The notes under the pieces: model-generated
What the model was told of the DNA's origin: nothing
What the model saw: the letters and a program-made list of their open reading frames with translations, nothing else
Databases searched by the model: none
Position numbers and translations under genes: made by a program
Assembly: GCA_944390505.1 (NCBI GenBank)
Contig: CALXQF010000060.1
Coordinates: 1-7,630, forward strand
Length of the DNA: 7,630 bases
Source: an uncultured Clostridia bacterium
Lineage (GTDB): Bacteria > Bacillota > Clostridia > TANB77 > CAG-508
Direction: 5' to 3'
Shown here: positions 6,113 to 7,630 of the stretch, piece after piece
How positions within the stretch are numbered: the stretch's first letter is position 1
How the letters are laid out: the number at the start of each line of letters is the position of its first letter

Positions 6113-6126
6113 ACAGAAAAGAAAAA

Positions 6127-6140
6127 TGGAGGAAAATATG
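6127..6140 (+). promoter_or_regulatory. Ribosome binding site fixing the infA start
   Basis: TGGAGG (6127-6132) lies 5 bases before ATG 6138-6140. The open frame runs 22 codons further upstream to an ATG at 6072. That ATG lies inside the leader hairpin and has no Shine-Dalgarno sequence, and the extra residues are not IF-1-like, so 6138 is the start. Confidence 0.9.
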
Positions 6141-6356
6141 TCAAAAGAGGATGTTATCGAAGTAGATGGCACGGTAGTGGAAGCATTACCAAATACTAAT
6201 TTTAAAGTAGAATTAGAAAATGGGCATCAAATACTAGCTCATATTTCTGGAAAATTAAGAATGAATTATATTAAAATTCTTCCAGGAGATAAAGTAAAAG
6301 TAGAATTGTCACCATATGATTTGACCAAAGGTCGTATTACATGGAGAGCAAAATAA
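6138..6356 (+). CDS. infA: Translation initiation factor IF-1
   Basis: IF-1 binds the A site of the 30S subunit during initiation and works with IF-2 and IF-3. From ATG 6138 the product is 72 residues, the standard length, and covers one S1-type OB fold: MSKEDVIEVDGTVVEALPN, then FKVELENGHQILAHISGKLR, then ILPGDKVKVELSPYDLTKGRI. The longer frame from 6072 is rejected because its 22 extra residues have no family counterpart. A promoter overlapping the end of map and a leader hairpin precede it. Some Bacillota carry a small KOW-domain gene between map and infA; none is present here. Confidence 0.97.
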   Translation: MSKEDVIEVDGTVVEALPNTNFKVELENGHQILAHISGKLRMNYIKILPGDKVKVELSPYDLTKGRITWRAK

Positions 6357-6357
6357 T

Positions 6358-6385
6358 TTGACAAATAATCCTATATCAATAGTAT
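6358..6385 (+). promoter_or_regulatory. Weak candidate promoter before rpmJ
   Basis: TTGACA (6358-6363) is a perfect -35 box starting 1 base after the infA stop. The only nearby -10 candidates are poor: TAGTAT (6380-6385, spacer 16, 4 of 6) or TATTCT (6383-6388, spacer 19). It may be a chance match. Confidence 0.25.
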
Positions 6386-6407
6386 TCTAATAGAAGAGGT
6401 GAAAAAA

Positions 6408-6521
6408 ATGAAAGTAAGACCATCAGTAAAACCTATGTGCGAAAAATGCAAAGTAATTAAAAGAAAAGGTGTTATCAGAGTAATCTGTGAAAACCCAAAA
6501 CATAAACAAAGACAAGGATAA
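6408..6521 (+). CDS. rpmJ: 50S ribosomal protein L36, zinc-binding form
   Basis: L36 is the smallest large-subunit protein; it binds 23S rRNA late in assembly. The 37 residues read MKVRPSVKPMCEKCKVIKRK and continue with GVIRVICENPKHKQRQG. The zinc ribbon C11-x2-C14-x12-C27-x4-H32 is intact, so this is the zinc-containing form. The ATG follows AGAAGAGGTG (6392-6401). The position between infA and rpsM is the normal Bacillota order. An overlapping frame at 6487-6696 that begins inside this gene is not coding. Confidence 0.96.
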   Translation: MKVRPSVKPMCEKCKVIKRKGVIRVICENPKHKQRQG

Positions 6522-6536
6522 TTATTTTAATTTAGA

Positions 6537-6609
6537 ATATAACACAAATCTTATGAATAGCGGCTGTAAGGAAAGCTTTTGCTTTTCTAATTCGGGTTTG
6601 TGTTTATAT
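6537..6609 (+). other. First stem-loop in the rpmJ-rpsM gap
   Basis: ACACAAA (6542-6548) pairs with TTTGTGT (6597-6603). After a one-base bulge (6604) the stem extends outward with ATATA/TATAT (6537-6541 with 6605-6609). Inside are GAAT/ATTC (6555-6558 with 6590-6593) and a tip hairpin, AGGAAAGC with GCTTTTCT (6569-6576 with 6581-6588, one G-U pair), around a TTTT loop. This is a plausible folded leader RNA. It is not followed by a terminator-like T-run. Confidence 0.5.
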
Positions 6610-6612
6610 ATA

Positions 6613-6674
6613 TGTCTAAAAATATTATTGATTGGTTTTGATAACCAATGCATTTCACCAATAATAAATAGACA
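6613..6674 (+). other. Second stem-loop in the rpmJ-rpsM gap, with an alternative partner
   Basis: Three nested perfect helices are present: TGTCTA/TAGACA (6613-6618 with 6669-6674), ATTATTG/CAATAAT (6624-6630 with 6659-6665) and ATTGGTT/AACCAAT (6631-6637 with 6643-6649), with a 5-base loop and a 9-base bulge (6650-6658). ACCAAT occurs twice (6644-6649 and 6657-6662), so ATTGGT has two possible partners and the RNA could switch. It lies about 40 bases before the rpsM Shine-Dalgarno sequence. In E. coli, S4 represses this operon through a structured rpsM leader; a similar role here is inference only. Confidence 0.55.
6638..6665 (+). promoter_or_regulatory. Weak candidate promoter before rpsM
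   Basis: TTGATA (6638-6643, 5 of 6) and AATAAT (6660-6665, 5 of 6) with a 16-base spacer could form a promoter for the rpsM-rpsK-rpsD genes. It falls within the second stem-loop, so the two readings compete: if transcription starts here, the stem would not be in that RNA. Confidence 0.25.
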
Positions 6675-6712
6675 AATTCATAAAAAATACAAATAGCAAA
6701 ATAAAAAACTAT

Positions 6713-6731
6713 GGAGGTGCAAATAAAAATG
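6713..6731 (+). promoter_or_regulatory. Ribosome binding site fixing the rpsM start
   Basis: GGAGGTG (6713-6719) lies 9 bases before ATG 6729-6731. The in-frame ATG at 6711 overlaps this Shine-Dalgarno sequence and would add six residues (MEVQIK) not found in S13, so 6729 is chosen. Confidence 0.9.
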
Positions 6732-7094
6732 GCTCGTATAGCAGGAGTTGATTTACCTAGAGAAAAAAGAGTAGAAATTGGTTTAACTTATATTTATGGT
6801 ATTGGATTAACTAGTTCTCAAAAAATTTTAGCACAAGCAAAAGTGAACCCAGATACTAGAGTAAAAGACTTAACTGATGACCAAGTACAAGCAATCAGAA
6901 ATGCAATGGAAGGTTACACAGTAGAAGGTGACTTACGTAGGGAAGTTGCATTAAACATTAAAAGATTAACTGAAATTGGATGCTACAGAGGTTTGAGACA
7001 TAGAAGAGGTCTTCCAGTAAGAGGACAAAGAACAAAAACAAATGCTCGTACAAGAAAAGGTCCTAGGAAGTTAGTTAGTAAGAGCAAAAAATAA
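6729..7094 (+). CDS. rpsM: 30S ribosomal protein S13
   Basis: S13 sits at the top of the 30S head, contacts the P-site tRNA with its C-terminal tail and forms bridges to the 50S subunit. From ATG 6729 the product is 121 residues, the normal length. It starts MARIAGVDLPREKRVEIGLTYIYGIG and ends with the basic signature GCYRGLRHRRGLPVRGQRTKTNARTRKGPRK. It is the first gene of the alpha-type operon (S13-S11-S4, usually then rpoA and L17, which are outside the window). The 207-base gap before it is unusually long and structured. Confidence 0.97.
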   Translation: MARIAGVDLPREKRVEIGLTYIYGIGLTSSQKILAQAKVNPDTRVKDLTDDQVQAIRNAMEGYTVEGDLRREVALNIKRLTEIGCYRGLRHRRGLPVRGQRTKTNARTRKGPRKLVSKSKK

Positions 7095-7130
7095 TAAAAG
7101 CCAGAAAAAATGAGGAGGGAATAAAAGAAA

Positions 7131-7532
7131 ATGGCAACAAAAAATGTAACGAAAAAAACAGTTACTAGAAGAAGAGATAGAAAAAATATTGAAAAAGGAA
7201 TGGCACATATTCATTCTAGTTTTAATAATACAATAGTTACAATTACCGATGTTCAAGGAAATGCAATTTCTTGGGCAAGTGCTGGTGAACTTGGATTTAA
7301 AGGTTCTAGAAAAAGTACACCATTTGCAGCTGGAGAAGCAGCAGAAACTGCAGCTAAAGCAGCAATGGAACATGGTTTAAAAACAGTGGAAGTATTTGTA
7401 AAAGGACCAGGTTCAGGTCGTGAAGCAGCAATTCGTTCACTACAATCAGCAGGTTTAGAAATTAGTAGTATTAAAGATGTTACTCCAATACCACATAATG
7501 GTTGTAGACCACCAAAACGTAGAAGAGTATAG
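7131..7532 (+). CDS. rpsK: 30S ribosomal protein S11
   Basis: S11 is located on the 30S platform near the mRNA exit and helps select tRNA. The 133-residue protein has a lysine-rich N-terminus (MATKNVTKKTVTRRRDRKNI), the core GMAHIHSSFNNTIVTITDVQGN and ISWASAGELGFKGSRKSTPFAA, and the C-terminal signature GPGSGREAAIRSLQSAGLEI followed by DVTPIPHNGCRPPKRRRV. Length is normal. AGGAGGGA (7113-7120) precedes the ATG by 10 bases. It lies 36 bases after S13. Confidence 0.98.
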   Translation: MATKNVTKKTVTRRRDRKNIEKGMAHIHSSFNNTIVTITDVQGNAISWASAGELGFKGSRKSTPFAAGEAAETAAKAAMEHGLKTVEVFVKGPGSGREAAIRSLQSAGLEISSIKDVTPIPHNGCRPPKRRRV

Positions 7533-7555
7533 GATAGAAAGGAGAAAAATACAAA

Positions 7556-7630
7556 ATGGCAAGATATAAAGATGAACAATGCCGTATTTGTCGTAGAGAA
7601 GGACAAAAATTGTTCTTAAAAGGTTCAAGA
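7556..7630 (+). CDS. rpsD: 30S ribosomal protein S4, N-terminal end (partial)
   Basis: The first 25 residues are present before the window ends. They begin MARYKDEQCRICRREGQKLF and then LKGSR. S4 is a primary 16S rRNA-binding protein, and in several bacteria it represses its own operon. The C9-x2-C12 pair followed by the RREGxKLFLKG motif marks the zinc-binding (C+) S4 form; the remaining cysteines would lie beyond the edge. The ATG follows AGAAAGGAG (7536-7544), 23 bases after rpsK. Identity is supported by the motif and by the S13-S11-S4 order. Confidence 0.93.
   Translation, partial: MARYKDEQCRICRREGQKLFLKGSR

Noticed and set aside
6072..6137. N-terminal extension of IF-1 by 22 residues
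   Set aside because: No Shine-Dalgarno sequence at 6072, not part of the family, and it lies in the leader hairpin; the start at 6138 has TGGAGG and gives the standard 72 residues.
6487..6696. Plus-strand frame of 69 codons after rpmJ
   Set aside because: It starts inside rpmJ in another frame, spans two RNA stem-loops, and its product matches nothing I recognise; no ribosome binding site is visible.
7071..7606. Minus-strand frames opposite rpsK
   Set aside because: The Cys/Ser/Phe-rich product is a typical antisense shadow of a lysine-rich ribosomal gene.

Overview
The window is a stretch of the conserved bacterial ribosomal-protein supercluster, the spc-type operon running into the start of the alpha-type operon. 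All genes are on the + strand. The DNA is AT-rich (about one third G+C by eye), AGA is the dominant arginine codon, and Shine-Dalgarno sequences are strong (AAAGGAGG, GGAGGTG). S14 is the short zinc-binding form, and adk-map-infA-rpmJ sits between secY and rpsM. Together these point to a low-GC Bacillota, most likely a clostridial or related gut-type lineage. I cannot name the genus.

Layout: rplE 3' end (1-154), rpsZ/rpsN for S14 (180-365), a 180-bp gap with a long palindrome, rpsH (546-944), rplF (962-1501), rplR (1528-1887), rpsE (1954-2445), an 87-bp gap where rpmD (L30) would normally lie, rplO (2533-2967) overlapping secY (2967-4292), a GC-rich hairpin, adk (4369-5040), a 228-bp gap with a branched palindromic element, map (5269-6039), a strong sigma-A-like promoter and leader hairpin, infA (6138-6356), rpmJ (6408-6521), a 207-bp structured gap, rpsM (6729-7094), rpsK (7131-7532), and the 5' end of rpsD (7556-7630, cut by the window edge).

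The genes supply both ribosomal subunits, the SecY translocon channel, adenylate kinase for nucleotide balance, methionine aminopeptidase for removing the initiator Met, and initiation factor IF-1. Short gaps, one 1-base overlap and no convincing intrinsic terminator suggest mostly continuous transcription, with a fresh start just before infA.

I see no new protein system: every real gene is a recognisable housekeeping gene of normal length. The parts worth a second look are the non-coding gaps. Three are unusually long for this operon and each folds into an imperfect inverted repeat (365-491, 5057-5231, 6537-6674). They may be small palindromic mobile elements or cis-acting RNA structures. 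The missing rpmD and the TTG start of rpsH are also notable.
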